From: Rubrimonas cliftonensis
Lineage (GTDB): Bacteria; Pseudomonadota; Alphaproteobacteria; Rhodobacterales; Rhodobacteraceae
Reading direction: 5' to 3'
DNA: 64,000 bases
NCBI RefSeq assembly: GCF_900107585.1
Contig: NZ_FNQM01000003.1
Span: 496,001 to 560,000, forward strand
Within the stretch, counting starts at the first letter, position 1. Every line of letters starts with the position of its first letter. The notes under the pieces are model-generated. The model made no database searches. It was not told the origin of the DNA and worked only from the letters and a program-made list of their open reading frames with translations. This document shows positions 10,613 through 19,944 of the stretch, piece by piece. The translations under genes were made by a program, and so were the position numbers.

Positions 10613-11908
10613 TCACTCCGCCGCCACCGCGCTCGCGCGGCCCTTCTGCTTGGCGCGGATGCGGTCCTCGATCTCGTCGCGGAAGTGGCGGATGAGACCC
10701 TGGATCGGCCAGGCGGCGGCGTCGCCGAGGGCGCAGATGGTGTGGCCCTCGACCTGCTTGGTGACCTCGTGGAGCATGTCGATCTCCTCAATCGCGGCGT
10801 CGCCGGTCACGAGGCGGTCCATCACGCGCATCATCCAGCCGGTGCCCTCGCGGCAGGGGGTGCACTGGCCGCAGCTCTCGTGCTTGTAGAACTTCGCCAG
10901 CCGCCAGATCGCCTTGATGACGTCGGTGGACTGGTCCATCACGATCACCGCCGCGGTGCCGAGGCCCGAGCGCTGCTCGCGCAGCCAGTCGAAATCCATG
11001 ATCGCGTCGCCACAGACGCCCGCCGGCAGCATCGGCACCGACGAGCCGCCGGGGATCACCGCCTTGAGGTTTCCCCAGCCGCCGCGCACGCCGCCGCAAT
11101 GCTTGTCGAGCAGCTCCTTGAGCGGGATCGACATCGCCTCCTCGACGACGCAGGGCCGGTTCACATGGCCCGAGATCGCGAAGATCTTGGTGCCGGCGTT
11201 GTTGGCGCGGCCGAAGCCGGCGAACCAGCTCGCGCCCCGGCGCAGGATCGTCGGCGTCACCGCGATGCTCTCGACGTTGTTCACCGTCGTCGGGCACCCG
11301 TAGAGGCCGGTGTTGGCGGGGAACGGGGGTTTGAGGCGCGGCATCCCCTTCTTGCCCTCGAGGCTCTCCAGGAGCGCGGTCTCCTCGCCGCAGATGTAGG
11401 CGCCGGCGCCGTGGTGGAGGTAGACGTCGAAGTCCCAGCCCGAGCCGCAGGCGTTCTTCCCGATCAGCCCCGCGTCATAGGCCTCGTCGATCGCCGCCTG
11501 CAGCGCCTCGCGCTCGCGGACATACTCCCCGCGGATGTAGATGTAGCAGGCGTGCGCGCCCATGCCGAAGCTGGCGATCAGGCAGCCCTCGACGAGAAGA
11601 TGCGGGTCGTGCCGCATGATCTCGCGGTCCTTGCAGGTGCCCGGCTCGGACTCGTCGGCGTTCACGACGAGATAGGACGGGCGCCCGTCGCTCTCCTTCG
11701 GCATGAACGACCACTTTAGCCCTGTCGGGAAGCCCGCGCCGCCACGGCCGCGCAGGCCCGACGCCTTGACCTGCTCCACGATCCAGTCGCGACCGTTGGC
11801 GATGAAGCCGGCCGTGCCGTCCCACGCCCCGCGCGCCCGCGCGCCGGCCAGGCTGCGGTCGCCCATCCCGTAGAGGTTGGTGAAGATGCGGTCCTTGTCG
11901 TCGAGCAT
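10613..11908 (-). CDS. nuoF: NADH-quinone oxidoreductase subunit F (FMN, [4Fe-4S])
   Basis: NADH-binding flavoprotein subunit of complex I, 431 residues. It contains the glycine-rich nucleotide loop [16 protein letters not shown] (about residues 51-66), the FMN-binding region [17 protein letters not shown] and a C-terminal [4Fe-4S] motif [15 protein letters not shown]. The last ligand cysteine is in the later HTICALGDA segment. The length is normal. Genes on both sides belong to the accessory set of this operon. Confidence 0.97.
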   Translation of the reverse strand: MLDDKDRIFTNLYGMGDRSLAGARARGAWDGTAGFIANGRDWIVEQVKASGLRGRGGAGFPTGLKWSFMPKESDGRPSYLVVNADESEPGTCKDREIMRHDPHLLVEGCLIASFGMGAHACYIYIRGEYVREREALQAAIDEAYDAGLIGKNACGSGWDFDVYLHHGAGAYICGEETALLESLEGKKGMPRLKPPFPANTGLYGCPTTVNNVESIAVTPTILRRGASWFAGFGRANNAGTKIFAISGHVNRPCVVEEAMSIPLKELLDKHCGGVRGGWGNLKAVIPGGSSVPMLPAGVCGDAIMDFDWLREQRSGLGTAAVIVMDQSTDVIKAIWRLAKFYKHESCGQCTPCREGTGWMMRVMDRLVTGDAAIEEIDMLHEVTKQVEGHTICALGDAAAWPIQGLIRHFRDEIEDRIRAKQKGRASAVAAE

Positions 11909-11953
11909 CGCGGGTCTCCAGCGGCCTTGCGGCCCAAATGTCTCGCCGGCGCC

Positions 11954-12637
11954 TCAGGCGCGGCTCGTCGGGACGTCTCCCTTCGCGGCGCGCTCCGAGA
12001 ACTCGGTGGCGCCGCCGCTGGCCAGAACCCTGGCCTGATCCACCCAGCCGTCGCGTGAGACGCGGCCGCGGAAGCCTTCGAGGTTGTCGTCCACCCAGGC
12101 GACTTCCTCACCGGTCCAGCCGGCGATCTGGTCGAAGTGGTGTATCCCCATGCGGTTCAGCATGGCCTCCAGCTTCGGGCCGACGCCCTTGATCAGCTTG
12201 AGATCGTCGCCCCCCCCGGCGCGCGGCGCGTCCAGCAGTTCGGGCTTCCCGGCGTCGCCCCGCGCGCCGGGGGCGTCGACGGCGTTCGGCGCCGCCATGC
12301 CGTCCACGGGCGCGGACGCCCTCTCCGCAACCACGTTGACCGGCGCCGCAGCTGCGGCGGGCGACGTCGGGGCCGCGGCTTCGGCGGCCGGTCTCGCCGG
12401 CGCGGCGGCCTCGGCTGAAGCCGCCGAGCCAGCTTCCTTCTCCTCGGGCGCCGAGCCCGCCTCCTTCGCTTCGCGCAGCGAGAAGGAAAGCAGGAGGCCG
12501 AAGGCGATCAGCCCGAAGGCGACCATGGCGACGTCGGAAGCGACGCCGCGCAAACCCATCATCACCGCCAGCCCGAACGCCGCGCTCCAGATCACCGCGA
12601 GAACGATGCGGTCCCTCCGACTCAATTCGCCCAGCAT
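11954..12637 (-). CDS. two-helix membrane protein with C-terminal helix-hairpin-helix domain
   Basis: Predicted 227-residue protein in three parts: two hydrophobic helices (about 10-28 and 33-52), a long Ala/Pro-rich linker (about 60-140), and a folded C-terminal domain (about 140-210). That domain contains DLKLIKGVGPKLEAMLNRMG, a helix-hairpin-helix motif, followed by FDQIAGWT and FRGRVSRDGWVDQA. The same C-terminal domain is commonly seen in NuoE-associated proteins of Rhodobacterales and in other ribosomal or DNA-associated HhH proteins. The membrane anchor argues against a simple DNA-repair role. It lies between nuoE and nuoF. Confidence 0.75.
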   Translation of the reverse strand: MLGELSRRDRIVLAVIWSAAFGLAVMMGLRGVASDVAMVAFGLIAFGLLLSFSLREAKEAGSAPEEKEAGSAASAEAAAPARPAAEAAAPTSPAAAAAPVNVVAERASAPVDGMAAPNAVDAPGARGDAGKPELLDAPRAGGGDDLKLIKGVGPKLEAMLNRMGIHHFDQIAGWTGEEVAWVDDNLEGFRGRVSRDGWVDQARVLASGGATEFSERAAKGDVPTSRA

Positions 12638-12711
12638 CTACGCCCCCATGTCATCGCGCCCGCTGGGCCCCATGCCCCCGGCGGCGCCGAGCCTCAGCCG
12701 ACGCCCTCCCG

Positions 12712-13425
12712 TCAGCTTCCCCCATCCCTCAGGTCAGTAAGCGCCGCGACCGGGTGTTCCCCGGTGATGCGCGCGACGGTGTCGCCCAGCCGTTCGGCGA
12801 GCGTCACCGAGCCGTTCGCCGCCTCGCCGCCGACGTCGCGCAGGGTGGTCGCGCCGCCCAGCGGCTCGGAGGCGAAGCGGCCGTTCTGCGGGCCGGGGCG
12901 GGGCGTCTCTCCGCGCGCCAGCGAGGCGAGGACGGCCTCCAGCCGCTCGGCGGTGAGATCCTCGTAATAGTCCTTGCCGATCTGCGCCATCGGCGCGTTC
13001 GAGCAGGCGCCGAGGCACTCGACCTCCTCCCACGAGAACCTGCCGTCCTCGGAAAGCTGGTGCGCCTTCGGCGCGATCCGGGACTTGCAGACGGCCACGA
13101 GATCCTCGGCGCCGCAGATCATGCAGGACGTCGTGCCGCAGACCTGAATATGCGCAACGCTGCCAACGGGTTGCAGCTGGAACATGAAGTAGAAGGTCGC
13201 CACCTCCAGCGCGCGAATGCGGGGCAGCGACAGCATGTCGGCGACGGCCTCGATAGCGGGCCTGGTCAGCCAGCCCTCCTGCTCCTGCGCGCGCCACAGC
13301 AGCGGAATGATCGCGGAGGCCTGCCGGCCCGCGGGATACTTGGCGATCTGCGCCTCGGCCCATGCGGCGTTGGCGGGCGTGAAGGCGAAGTTCTCGGGCT
13401 GGTCGGGGTGAAGGCGGCGCTGCAT
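12712..13425 (-). CDS. nuoE: NADH-quinone oxidoreductase subunit E ([2Fe-2S])
   Basis: 24-kDa-type thioredoxin-fold subunit of the NADH module carrying cluster N1a. It has 237 residues. The ligands are C96 and C101 (CGTTSC) and C137 and C141 (CLGAC). The catalytic core ends near residue 165, and the remaining tail of about 70 residues is low in conservation. Its ATG overlaps the stop of the preceding foreign-looking gene by one base (TAATG), so its translation is probably coupled to that gene. Confidence 0.95.
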   Translation of the reverse strand: MQRRLHPDQPENFAFTPANAAWAEAQIAKYPAGRQASAIIPLLWRAQEQEGWLTRPAIEAVADMLSLPRIRALEVATFYFMFQLQPVGSVAHIQVCGTTSCMICGAEDLVAVCKSRIAPKAHQLSEDGRFSWEEVECLGACSNAPMAQIGKDYYEDLTAERLEAVLASLARGETPRPGPQNGRFASEPLGGATTLRDVGGEAANGSVTLAERLGDTVARITGEHPVAALTDLRDGGS

Positions 13426-14060
13426 TACTCTCTCACGATCTTCCAGTTTATCCGGGCGCCCGCCACGGCCACCCCATTGTATCCATTGTTGTTCGTCGAA
13501 GAGCTTAGCGGCTGGTCAGTTGCAAGATAGTATTCTGTATGTCCATGCTCTCGCACTATAGATACATCCTGACCGAACCTAACAAAATCCCCTGCAGTGA
13601 AATATAGTGGAATATCACTCTTCAAAGCATATTCAGGTAAATCAAACGAGTCGGAAGCCAAAATTCTCTGCGCAAGAGCATCTATTTCAACTTGCGATAG
13701 GCCCCGGTGGTCAAAAACCACCTGTCCGCTCGGCTGTACGTAACGATGAACGTCTCTCACCGCTTTCCAGTCACTCCATAGACCCCCAAACCATAAAACT
13801 GCACCCGCAAAAACCAATACCGCTCCGGACGCAGTCGTAAAGACCTTCCACAGAGCGAGACCTTGGTTGGCTTTCTCGGCAAGTAGCTTGAGACGGTCGT
13901 TCTCTTCTTGCTGATCAGAAACCTTTTTGGTCATCGAGACAATAAGCTCAGCCATTTCAATACGATCAAGTTGGCTAACCTTTGAGATTGCCTGTAGCTC
14001 CGCGTCCTTTGGCGAGGCCGACGCAACCCTGAGCGTCTTGTTGAGCGCCGTGATGTTCAC
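13425..14060 (-). CDS. hypothetical coiled-coil, single-pass membrane protein of atypical composition
   Basis: I do not recognise this 211-residue protein. Residues 20-70 are charged and helical (a probable coiled coil). One transmembrane helix follows at about 73-95, and the C-terminal part of about 110 residues is probably periplasmic. A hand count of 13561-13680 gives 50 G/C of 120 bases (42%), far below the surrounding genes. The GTG start overlaps the nuoD stop (GTGA) and its TAA overlaps the nuoE ATG, so it is coupled on both sides. Composition suggests later acquisition; the tight fit suggests it is translated. Confidence 0.75.
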   Translation of the reverse strand: MNITALNKTLRVASASPKDAELQAISKVSQLDRIEMAELIVSMTKKVSDQQEENDRLKLLAEKANQGLALWKVFTTASGAVLVFAGAVLWFGGLWSDWKAVRDVHRYVQPSGQVVFDHRGLSQVEIDALAQRILASDSFDLPEYALKSDIPLYFTAGDFVRFGQDVSIVREHGHTEYYLATDQPLSSSTNNNGYNGVAVAGARINWKIVRE

Positions 14061-15259
14061 CGGTCGATCTCCCCGAACACGATGTCGAGGGAGCCGAGGA
14101 TGGCGGAGACGTCCGCCAGCTGGTGGCCCTTGCAGATGTGGTCCATCGCGGCGAGGTGCGGATAGCCCGGTGCGCGGATCTTGGCGCGGTAGGGCCGGTT
14201 GCTGCCGTCGGCGACGAGATAGACGCCGAACTCGCCCTTGGGCGCCTCGACCGCGGCATAGATCTCGCCCTCGGGCACCCGGAAACCCTCGGTGTAGAGC
14301 TTGAAGTGATGGATCAACGCTTCCATCGAGGTCTTCATGTCCCCGCGCTTCGGCGGGCCGATCTTGGCCCGCGTCATCACGTCCTCGCCCTGCGTCTCGT
14401 CAAGGATGCGAAGGCACTGGCGCATGATCTTAACGCTCTCGCGCATCTCCTCCATGCGGATGAGATAGCGGTCGTAGCAGTCGCCGTTCTTGCCGACGGG
14501 GATCTGGAAGTCGAGCTCGGAGTAGATTTCGTAGGGCTGCGAACGCCGCAGGTCCCACGCCCAGCCCGAGCCGCGCACCATCACGCCTGAGAAGCCCAGC
14601 GCCTGCGCCTCCTCGATCGACACCACGCCGATGTCGACGTTGCGCTGCTTGAAGATGCGGTTGTCGGTGAGCAGCGTCTCGAGGTCGTCGCAGACCTCCA
14701 GGAACGGCTCGCACCACGCCTCGATGTCCTCGATCAGCTTCGGCGTGAGGTCCACATGCACGCCGCCGGGGCGGAAATAGGCGGCGTGGAGCCGCGCCCC
14801 GCAGGCGCGCTCGTAGAACACCATCAGTTTCTCGCGCTCCTCGAAGCCCCAGAGCGGCGGCGTGAGGGCGCCGACGTCCATCGCCTGCGTCGTGACGTTG
14901 AGCAGGTGGCTCAGGATGCGGCCGATTTCGCAGAACAGCACCCGGATCGTCTGCGCGCGGCGCGGCACGGGCGTGCCCGTGAGGCGCTCGATGGCGAGGC
15001 ACCACGCATGCTCCTGATTCATCGGCGCGACATAATCGAGCCGGTCGAAATAGGGCAGGTTCTGGAGATAGGTGCGGCTCTCCATCAGCTTCTCGGTCCC
15101 GCGGTGCAGCAGGCCGATATGCGGGTCGCAGCGCTCGACGATCTCGCCGTCAAGCTCCAGCACCAACCGAAGAACGCCATGCGCCGCAGGGTGTTGCGGC
15201 CCGAAGTTGATGTTGAAGTTGCGGATACGCTGCTCGTGGGGCAGCAGGTCGCCGTCCAT
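14057..15259 (-). CDS. nuoD: NADH-quinone oxidoreductase subunit D
   Basis: 49-kDa-type subunit of complex I, 400 residues, related to the large subunit of [NiFe] hydrogenases and lining the quinone site with NuoB. Conserved elements are [21 protein letters not shown] near the N terminus (split around residues 18-38), [11 protein letters not shown], and [21 protein letters not shown]. The protein ends in [13 protein letters not shown], the usual C terminus. It is not fused to NuoC. Its ATG overlaps the nuoC stop (TGATG). Confidence 0.97.
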   Translation of the reverse strand: MDGDLLPHEQRIRNFNINFGPQHPAAHGVLRLVLELDGEIVERCDPHIGLLHRGTEKLMESRTYLQNLPYFDRLDYVAPMNQEHAWCLAIERLTGTPVPRRAQTIRVLFCEIGRILSHLLNVTTQAMDVGALTPPLWGFEEREKLMVFYERACGARLHAAYFRPGGVHVDLTPKLIEDIEAWCEPFLEVCDDLETLLTDNRIFKQRNVDIGVVSIEEAQALGFSGVMVRGSGWAWDLRRSQPYEIYSELDFQIPVGKNGDCYDRYLIRMEEMRESVKIMRQCLRILDETQGEDVMTRAKIGPPKRGDMKTSMEALIHHFKLYTEGFRVPEGEIYAAVEAPKGEFGVYLVADGSNRPYRAKIRAPGYPHLAAMDHICKGHQLADVSAILGSLDIVFGEIDR

Positions 15260-15861
15260 CAGGATGCTCCCTTCTCGTCGCCCGGCAGCACGTATTCGGC
15301 GCCTTCCCACGGGCTCATGAATTCGAACTGCCGGTATTCCTGCACGAGGCTCACCGGCTCATAGACCACGCGCTTCTGCGTCTCGTCGTAGCGCACCTCG
15401 ACATAGCCCGTCGTCGGGAAGTCCTTGCGCATCGGGTGGCCGCGGAAGCCGTAGTCGGTGAGGATGCGGCGCAGGTCGGGGTGGCCGCCGAACATCACGC
15501 CGTAGAGGTCGAAAACCTCGCGCTCGTACCATTCCGCCGCCGGGAAGACTTCGACCACCGAAGGCACGATCGCATCCTCGCGCACCTGGGTCTTGACGCG
15601 CACGCGGTGGTTCTGGCGCATCGAGAGCAGATGATAGACCACGTCGAAGCGCTTCTCCCGTTCCGGCCAGTCCACCCCGCAAATGTCGACGAGGGTGGTG
15701 AACTGGCAGGCGGAGGCGTCGCGCAGGAACTTCATCAGGTCCGCCACGCCCTCTGGCGCGCATTGGACCACGAGTTCGCCATCCACCACGCGGGCGCTGA
15801 ATACGGCGTCGGGCGTCGCGCCCTCGATGTATTCGCCGAGCTCGATCAGGTCTTCGGACAA
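15259..15861 (-). CDS. nuoC: NADH-quinone oxidoreductase subunit C
   Basis: 30-kDa-type peripheral subunit of complex I, 200 residues. The family signature [12 protein letters not shown]-like segment reads [29 protein letters not shown] (seen in shorter pieces), followed by [18 protein letters not shown]. The C terminus [16 protein letters not shown] is typical for alphaproteobacteria. It follows nuoB by 9 nt and overlaps nuoD by one base. Confidence 0.97.
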   Translation of the reverse strand: MSEDLIELGEYIEGATPDAVFSARVVDGELVVQCAPEGVADLMKFLRDASACQFTTLVDICGVDWPEREKRFDVVYHLLSMRQNHRVRVKTQVREDAIVPSVVEVFPAAEWYEREVFDLYGVMFGGHPDLRRILTDYGFRGHPMRKDFPTTGYVEVRYDETQKRVVYEPVSLVQEYRQFEFMSPWEGAEYVLPGDEKGAS

Positions 15862-15870
15862 GGTCAGCCC

Positions 15871-16425
15871 CTAGCGCGAGATGGTGCCGGTGCGGCGGAT
15901 CTTCCGCTGCAACTGAAGAATGCCGTAGAGCAGCGCCTCGGCGGTCGGCGGGCAGCCCGGCACATAGATGTCCACGGGCACGATCCGGTCGCAGCCGCGC
16001 ACCACCGAGTAGCTGTAGTGGTAGTAGCCGCCGCCATTCGCGCAGCTTCCCATGGAGATGACATAGCGCGGCTCGGGCATCTGGTCGTAGACCTTGCGCA
16101 GCGCCGGGGCCATCTTGTTGGTCAGCGTGCCCGCGACGATCATCACGTCGGACTGGCGCGGCGAGGCGCGCGGCGCGATGCCGAAGCGCTCGGCGTCGTA
16201 GCGCGGCATGGAGGTGTGCATCATCTCGACCGCGCAGCAGGCCAGTCCGAAGGTCATCCAGAACAGCGAGCCGGTCCGCGCCCAGTTGATGAGGTCGTCG
16301 GCGGTGGTCAGCAGGAAGCCCTTGTCCGCCAGCGCCTCGTTCAGCGCCGGCATCTGGGCGTCGCGGTCGACGCCTGCCTGAAGCGCGCCGGTCGAGGCGC
16401 CGCCCATGCCTGCGCTCACTCCCAT
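15871..16425 (-). CDS. nuoB: NADH-quinone oxidoreductase subunit B ([4Fe-4S] N2)
   Basis: PSST-type subunit carrying the terminal cluster N2, which hands electrons to quinone. With the ATG at 16425 the protein has 184 residues, and the four ligands are C63, C64, C128 and C158 ([18 protein letters not shown]). The start overlaps the nuoA end by 10 nt and has GGGGGCG upstream. A second ATG at 16407 is a possible alternative start, giving 178 residues. Confidence 0.96.
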   Translation of the reverse strand: MGVSAGMGGASTGALQAGVDRDAQMPALNEALADKGFLLTTADDLINWARTGSLFWMTFGLACCAVEMMHTSMPRYDAERFGIAPRASPRQSDVMIVAGTLTNKMAPALRKVYDQMPEPRYVISMGSCANGGGYYHYSYSVVRGCDRIVPVDIYVPGCPPTAEALLYGILQLQRKIRRTGTISR

Positions 16426-16781
16426 TCCAGCGCCCCCTTCTTCCACTCGTAGGCGAAACCGACGGTGAGCACCCCAAGGAAGACCATCATCGACCAGTAG
16501 CCGACCCAGCCCTGGTCGCCGAAGGACGCCGCCCACGGAAACAGGAACGCGACCTCCAGATCAAAGATGATGAACAGGATCGACACGAGGTAGAAGCGCA
16601 CGTCGAACTTCATCCGCGCGTCGTCGAAGGCGTTGAAGCCGCACTCGTAGGCGGAGATCTTCTCGGCGTCCGGCCGCCGCACCGCAACCACCAGCGCGGC
16701 GACGATGAACAGCAATCCAAGCGCCAGCGCGAGGCCGAAGAAGACGACGATGGGCAGATATTCCTGCAACAGTTCCGGCAT
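16416..16781 (-). CDS. nuoA: NADH-quinone oxidoreductase subunit A
   Basis: Three-helix membrane subunit of complex I, 121 residues, and first gene of the nuo operon. The start [16 protein letters not shown] is preceded by GGGAGCG. The loop between helices 1 and 2 holds the conserved [21 protein letters not shown] region, and [16 protein letters not shown] follows. A promoter candidate lies about 60 nt upstream. Confidence 0.96.
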   Translation of the reverse strand: MPELLQEYLPIVVFFGLALALGLLFIVAALVVAVRRPDAEKISAYECGFNAFDDARMKFDVRFYLVSILFIIFDLEVAFLFPWAASFGDQGWVGYWSMMVFLGVLTVGFAYEWKKGALEWE

Positions 16782-16844
16782 TCCGGGCGCTCCCCTGTCG
16801 CGCGCGCTGGTCGCCGTCAGCCACCTTCGCGCTTCACCCCACTG

Positions 16845-16871
16845 ACTATAGGCCGTGTGCAGTGCGGTCAA
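16845..16871 (-). promoter_or_regulatory. putative sigma70-type promoter of the nuo operon
   Basis: On the minus strand TTGACC (16866-16871) and TATAGT (16845-16850) are separated by 15 nt, slightly short of the usual 16-18. The predicted start of transcription is near 16838, giving a 5' leader of about 57 nt to nuoA. No other promoter-like pair is evident between nuoA and the cyclase gene. Confidence 0.5.
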
Positions 16872-16916
16872 CGCGGACGGGGCGCGGTCGGGCCGGTGCT
16901 ATCGCCGCAGGGAAGC

Positions 16917-16973
16917 GGCCCGGCGCCGCGACGCGGGGTCTTCGGCCGGCGGGACGCGCGGCGGCGCCGGGCC
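16917..16973 (-). terminator. long GC hairpin after the cyclase gene
   Basis: Perfect 13-bp inverted repeat, arms GGCCCGGCGCCGC (16917-16929) and GCGGCGCCGGGCC (16961-16973). It starts within 5 nt of the stop codon of the cyclase-FHA gene and ends about 45 nt before the nuo promoter. There is no T-run, as is common in GC-rich alphaproteobacteria. It probably terminates the cyclase transcript and insulates nuo. Confidence 0.55.
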
Positions 16974-16977
16974 CCGC

Positions 16978-17928
16978 TCAGCCCTGCCGCGCATCGGCGG
17001 CGCCGGCCTCGGGGCCGCTCCCGATCCCGCCCTCGGGCGGGCCCGCAGGCGCGACCTCGAAGGAGACGATCTCGGCGGCCTCCGAGTCCGCGCTGGCGCC
17101 CAGCGCCACGGCGCCGCTGCCCGTGAGCACGGCGGTCTGGCGGCGCACGAACAGCTCCTCGCCGCCCGGCCTCGACACGAAGGTGCCGTAGGAGCTGCGG
17201 TCCACCACCGCCGCGACGCCGTCGCGCACATGCAGGATGGCGTGGCGGCGCGAGACCCAGGGCCGCGGGATCACGAGGTCGCACTCCTCGGAGCGGCCGA
17301 TCGACAGGCTCTCGGCCTCGCCGATGTCGAGCGTGACGTCGCCATGCCGCACCCGCAGCACCACCCTTCCCTCCTGCGAGGCGGGGCGCTCGCGCAGCGA
17401 CTGCGGCAGCTGCGTGGTCTCGCCCATCGCCGGCGACGGGAGCGCGAACACCTGCACCGGGCGGGTGCGGCCCTTCAGGCGGAACGCGTCCATCGGGCGC
17501 AGGGCGCTGCGCATCACCGGCGGCAGGCGACGCGCGGCGGCGCCGCTCAGCAGCGCCTCGTCGGCGTTGGCCAGCGCCGCCAGCCGATACGCAACGTTGA
17601 TCGCGTCGCCATAGACCGCGTCGCCGACGCGGATGACGTCGCCATGGTGGATGGAAAGGCGCAGGCTCACCGCGCCGCCGCGCGTCGCCTCCAGCATGCG
17701 GCCGGCGGCCTCGCACGCGCCGGCGCCCTCGTCGAAGAAGCTGAGCACATCGTCGCCGCGACTCTGCACCGGCTCGCCGCCACAGCCGGAAACGGCGCCG
17801 CGCACCCGCTCCAGAGCGCCAACGATGCGCGCATAGGCGGCGGCGTCGCCAAGCTTTTCATACAGATGGACGCTTGCCGTGATGTCCGCGATCATGACGA
17901 ACGTCGTCGTCGCGATGGGCTCTGACAT
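16978..17928 (-). CDS. class III nucleotide cyclase-like protein with C-terminal FHA domain
   Basis: Predicted 316-residue signalling protein. The N-terminal half is a class III adenylate/guanylate cyclase fold: FVMIADITASVHLYE carries the first metal-binding Asp (D15) and SRGDDVLSFF the second (D59/D60). HHGDVIRVGDAVYGDAINVAYRLA matches the dimer-contact region. The C-terminal half is an FHA phosphothreonine-binding domain, SIGRSEECDLVIP with SRRHAIL and SSYGTFV. No membrane segment is seen. Whether the cyclase is catalytically active, and on ATP or GTP, cannot be settled by eye. It is monocistronic between tRNA-Asp and nuo. Confidence 0.85.
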   Translation of the reverse strand: MSEPIATTTFVMIADITASVHLYEKLGDAAAYARIVGALERVRGAVSGCGGEPVQSRGDDVLSFFDEGAGACEAAGRMLEATRGGAVSLRLSIHHGDVIRVGDAVYGDAINVAYRLAALANADEALLSGAAARRLPPVMRSALRPMDAFRLKGRTRPVQVFALPSPAMGETTQLPQSLRERPASQEGRVVLRVRHGDVTLDIGEAESLSIGRSEECDLVIPRPWVSRRHAILHVRDGVAAVVDRSSYGTFVSRPGGEELFVRRQTAVLTGSGAVALGASADSEAAEIVSFEVAPAGPPEGGIGSGPEAGAADARQG

Positions 17929-17990
17929 CGTCGCCCTCCTCGCCGAGCCAGCGTTCCGTAACGCTACAGGCAGGATGCGAAAGAGGAAAG

Positions 17991-18067
17991 TGGCGCGGTT
18001 GACGGGGCTCGAACCCGCGACCCCCGGCGTGACAGGCCGGTACTCTAACCAACTGAGCTACAACCGC
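17991..18067 (-). tRNA. tRNA-Asp (GTC)
   Basis: A 77-nt cloverleaf on the minus strand with encoded CCA. The acceptor stem GCGGTTG pairs with CAACCGC. The D-arm is AGCTCAGTTGGTTAGAG. The anticodon arm is CCGGC-CTGTCAC-GCCGG, with anticodon GTC. The T-arm contains GTTCGAGCCCC. Discriminator base is G, as expected for tRNA-Asp. Confidence 0.97.
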
Positions 18068-18155
18068 GCAATCCGCCGGCTGCCCGGCGGCGTGGAGGGT
18101 GTTTAACGGCGGCGCAGGGGGGCGTCAAGCGCCGAAAAGGCGCGCCGCGGCAGCC

Positions 18156-18872
18156 TCACACGGCCGCGTCGGCGAGCGACAGGCCGCGGTATCCGTCGCG
18201 CTCAAGGGCGCGGAGCATCGCGGCCATCTTGTGGCGGCCGAGCACGTCCGTGGCGGCCCCGTCGAAGGCGAGATCGACGACCTTGCCGTAGTGAACGCCC
18301 CACGCGCCCACGACGTCGCCGCGGATCCGGAGATTGACGCCCGTGACCCAGTGGAACATCGCGCCCACGTCCTGCGCGGCCTGGAACGGATGCAGGAAGC
18401 CGCTCGCCAGCATCCCGGCGAAGCGCAGGTAGCCCGTGCCCGTGACCGCCGCGGTGGCCATCTGGCCGACATTGCGCGACATGATCGCGACGCCCGGCGC
18501 ATTGAAGGTGGCGAAGGGCAGCCGGAGGCGGTTGCCGACGATCTGCGCGATGGCGCCGCCCAGGGAGTGGCCGCAGACGACGACGCTGGCCGCCGAGCCG
18601 CGGTTCACGCCCTCGATGAACATCGCGGCGTCGCTGAACTGGCTGCTGTTCATGCCGACGCCGAGCTTGAGGTCGGCGATGACGTCCCGCGGGCCGCTGG
18701 TGCCCTTGCACGCGAACACGAGTTCGCCGCCGCGCTGGAAGGCCGCGCCCTGGAAGGCTTCGGTCAGTCCCACGCCGGAGGGGCGGAAAGCCACCCGCGT
18801 CCATCCGGGCGCGCCGGGGTCGTCGTCATAGACCGCGTCCGCCAGAAGCCCGTAATCGTAGATGCTGGCCAT
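18156..18872 (-). CDS. class 3-like lipase family alpha/beta hydrolase
   Basis: Predicted 238-residue hydrolase. The nucleophile elbow is GHSLGG, with the serine at about residue 103, preceded by the FACKGTSGPRDVIADL segment that corresponds to the oxyanion region of Lipase_3 proteins. TFNAPG lies in the region after the elbow. No signal peptide is visible, so it may act in the cytosol or be exported without one. The start is the ATG at 18872; another in-frame ATG lies at 18911. It stands alone between two tRNA genes. Substrate unknown. Confidence 0.75.
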   Translation of the reverse strand: MASIYDYGLLADAVYDDDPGAPGWTRVAFRPSGVGLTEAFQGAAFQRGGELVFACKGTSGPRDVIADLKLGVGMNSSQFSDAAMFIEGVNRGSAASVVVCGHSLGGAIAQIVGNRLRLPFATFNAPGVAIMSRNVGQMATAAVTGTGYLRFAGMLASGFLHPFQAAQDVGAMFHWVTGVNLRIRGDVVGAWGVHYGKVVDLAFDGAATDVLGRHKMAAMLRALERDGYRGLSLADAAV

Positions 18873-18937
18873 GCGCAACGCCCTTCCGCCAAACCGATGA
18901 TCGGCCGACATGCTGCGTCGGCGGCGGTTGACGGGCA

Positions 18938-18951
18938 GTGACGCGCGTCAC
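18938..18951. promoter_or_regulatory. 14-bp palindrome with CRP-like spacing
   Basis: GTGACGCGCGTCAC is a perfect palindrome whose arms fit GTGA-N6-TCAC, the core of Crp/Fnr-family sites. It lies 66 nt upstream of the lipase-like start and just downstream of tRNA-Val. It may be an operator of the lipase-like gene; alternatively a fortuitous GC palindrome. Confidence 0.35.
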
Positions 18952-18965
18952 GGCCATCGCGGCGA

Positions 18966-19041
18966 TGGTGGGCGGTGAGAGGCTCGAACTCCCGACATCC
19001 TCGGTGTAAACGAGGCGCTCTACCAGCTGAGCTAACCGCCC
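18966..19041 (-). tRNA. tRNA-Val (TAC)
   Basis: A 76-nt cloverleaf on the minus strand with encoded CCA. The acceptor stem GGGCGGT pairs with ACCGCCC. The D-arm is AGCTCAGCTGGTAGAGC. The anticodon arm is CCTCG-TTTACAC-CGAGG, with anticodon TAC. The T-arm contains GTTCGAGCCTC. Discriminator base is A. Confidence 0.97.
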
Positions 19042-19237
19042 TGACCGCCGCCTTCTAACGCAGCGGCGGCGGCGGCGCCAGTTCGCCGCGCGCCGCCCCG
19101 GCGGTGCGCCAGGCGGTGCGCCACGGCGCCGTCACGGGCGCCGCCACCTCGCTTGGCGGCCTCCCGGAGCGCTCTCCGAAACGACCGGATCAGTCAGCGA
19201 CAAGAGAACCGCGACCGGGCGATTGCGCAGGGCGGCG

Positions 19238-19256
19238 GACCTGACGCCGTCAGGTC
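19238..19256 (-). terminator. inverted repeat downstream of lolD
   Basis: GACCTGACG and CGTCAGGTC form a perfect 9-bp inverted repeat with a single central base, 10 nt after the lolD stop. As RNA it would fold with a small loop taken from the inner pairs. It is the only clear structure between lolD and tRNA-Val and may end the lolCD transcript. Confidence 0.45.
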
Positions 19257-19266
19257 GGACGCCGCT

Positions 19267-19944
19267 CTAGCCGGCGACGACGCGGCCCTCTCGCAGCGTC
19301 ACCGTGCGGTCCATGCGCGCGGCGAGGTCGGGGTTGTGGGTGGCGACCAGCGCCCCCGCGCCCTCCGAGCGCACCGCCTGCGTCATCACCTCGAAGACGC
19401 GCGCGGCCGTTTCGGGGTCGAGATTGCCCGTCGGCTCGTCGGCGAGGATAAGCCGCGGACGGTTCGCCAGCGCCCGCGCCACCGCCACGCGCTGCTGCTC
19501 GCCGCCCGAGAGTTCGGCGGGCCGGTGGCCGGCGCGCGGCGTCAGGCCGACCGCCTCCAGCAGCGCCCGCGCCCGCGCCTCCGCGTCGCGCCGCGGAACG
19601 CCGGCGGCGAACTGCGGCAGCATCACGTTCTCCAGCGCGGTGAACTCCGGCAGCAGGTGGTGGAACTGGTAGACGAAGCCGATGGCCTCGCGTCGCAGCG
19701 CGGTGCGCTCCGCGTCGCCCGTCGCCGCCCGTCCGCCGACCGACACCACGCCGGCGTCGGCGCTGTCGAGCAGCCCCGCGATCTGGAGCAGCGTCGACTT
19801 GCCGGCGCCCGATGGCGCGACCAGGGCGACGATCTCTCCGCCCGCCACGGCGAGGTCGACGCCGCGCAGCACGGCGACCGCGGTCTCGCCGCGGCCGTAG
19901 GTCCTGGCGACGCCCTGCAGCGCCAGCGCCGGAGCCTCACTCAT
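19267..19944 (-). CDS. lolD: lipoprotein-releasing system ATP-binding protein LolD
   Basis: ABC ATPase that drives release of lipoproteins from the inner membrane to LolA, 225 residues. It has Walker [10 protein letters not shown] (43-51), Q-loop Q93, signature LSGGEQ (145-150), Walker [13 protein letters not shown] (165-176) and the switch histidine in VATHN. Overlap of 8 nt with the upstream LolC/E gene and the matching permease confirm the assignment within the MacB/LolD family. Confidence 0.92.
   Translation of the reverse strand: MSEAPALALQGVARTYGRGETAVAVLRGVDLAVAGGEIVALVAPSGAGKSTLLQIAGLLDSADAGVVSVGGRAATGDAERTALRREAIGFVYQFHHLLPEFTALENVMLPQFAAGVPRRDAEARARALLEAVGLTPRAGHRPAELSGGEQQRVAVARALANRPRLILADEPTGNLDPETAARVFEVMTQAVRSEGAGALVATHNPDLAARMDRTVTLREGRVVAG

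Noticed and set aside
17858-18052. Minus-strand frame running through tRNA-Asp
   Set aside because: It is an artefact: its N terminus is the translation of the tRNA T-arm and anticodon arm, a common false protein.
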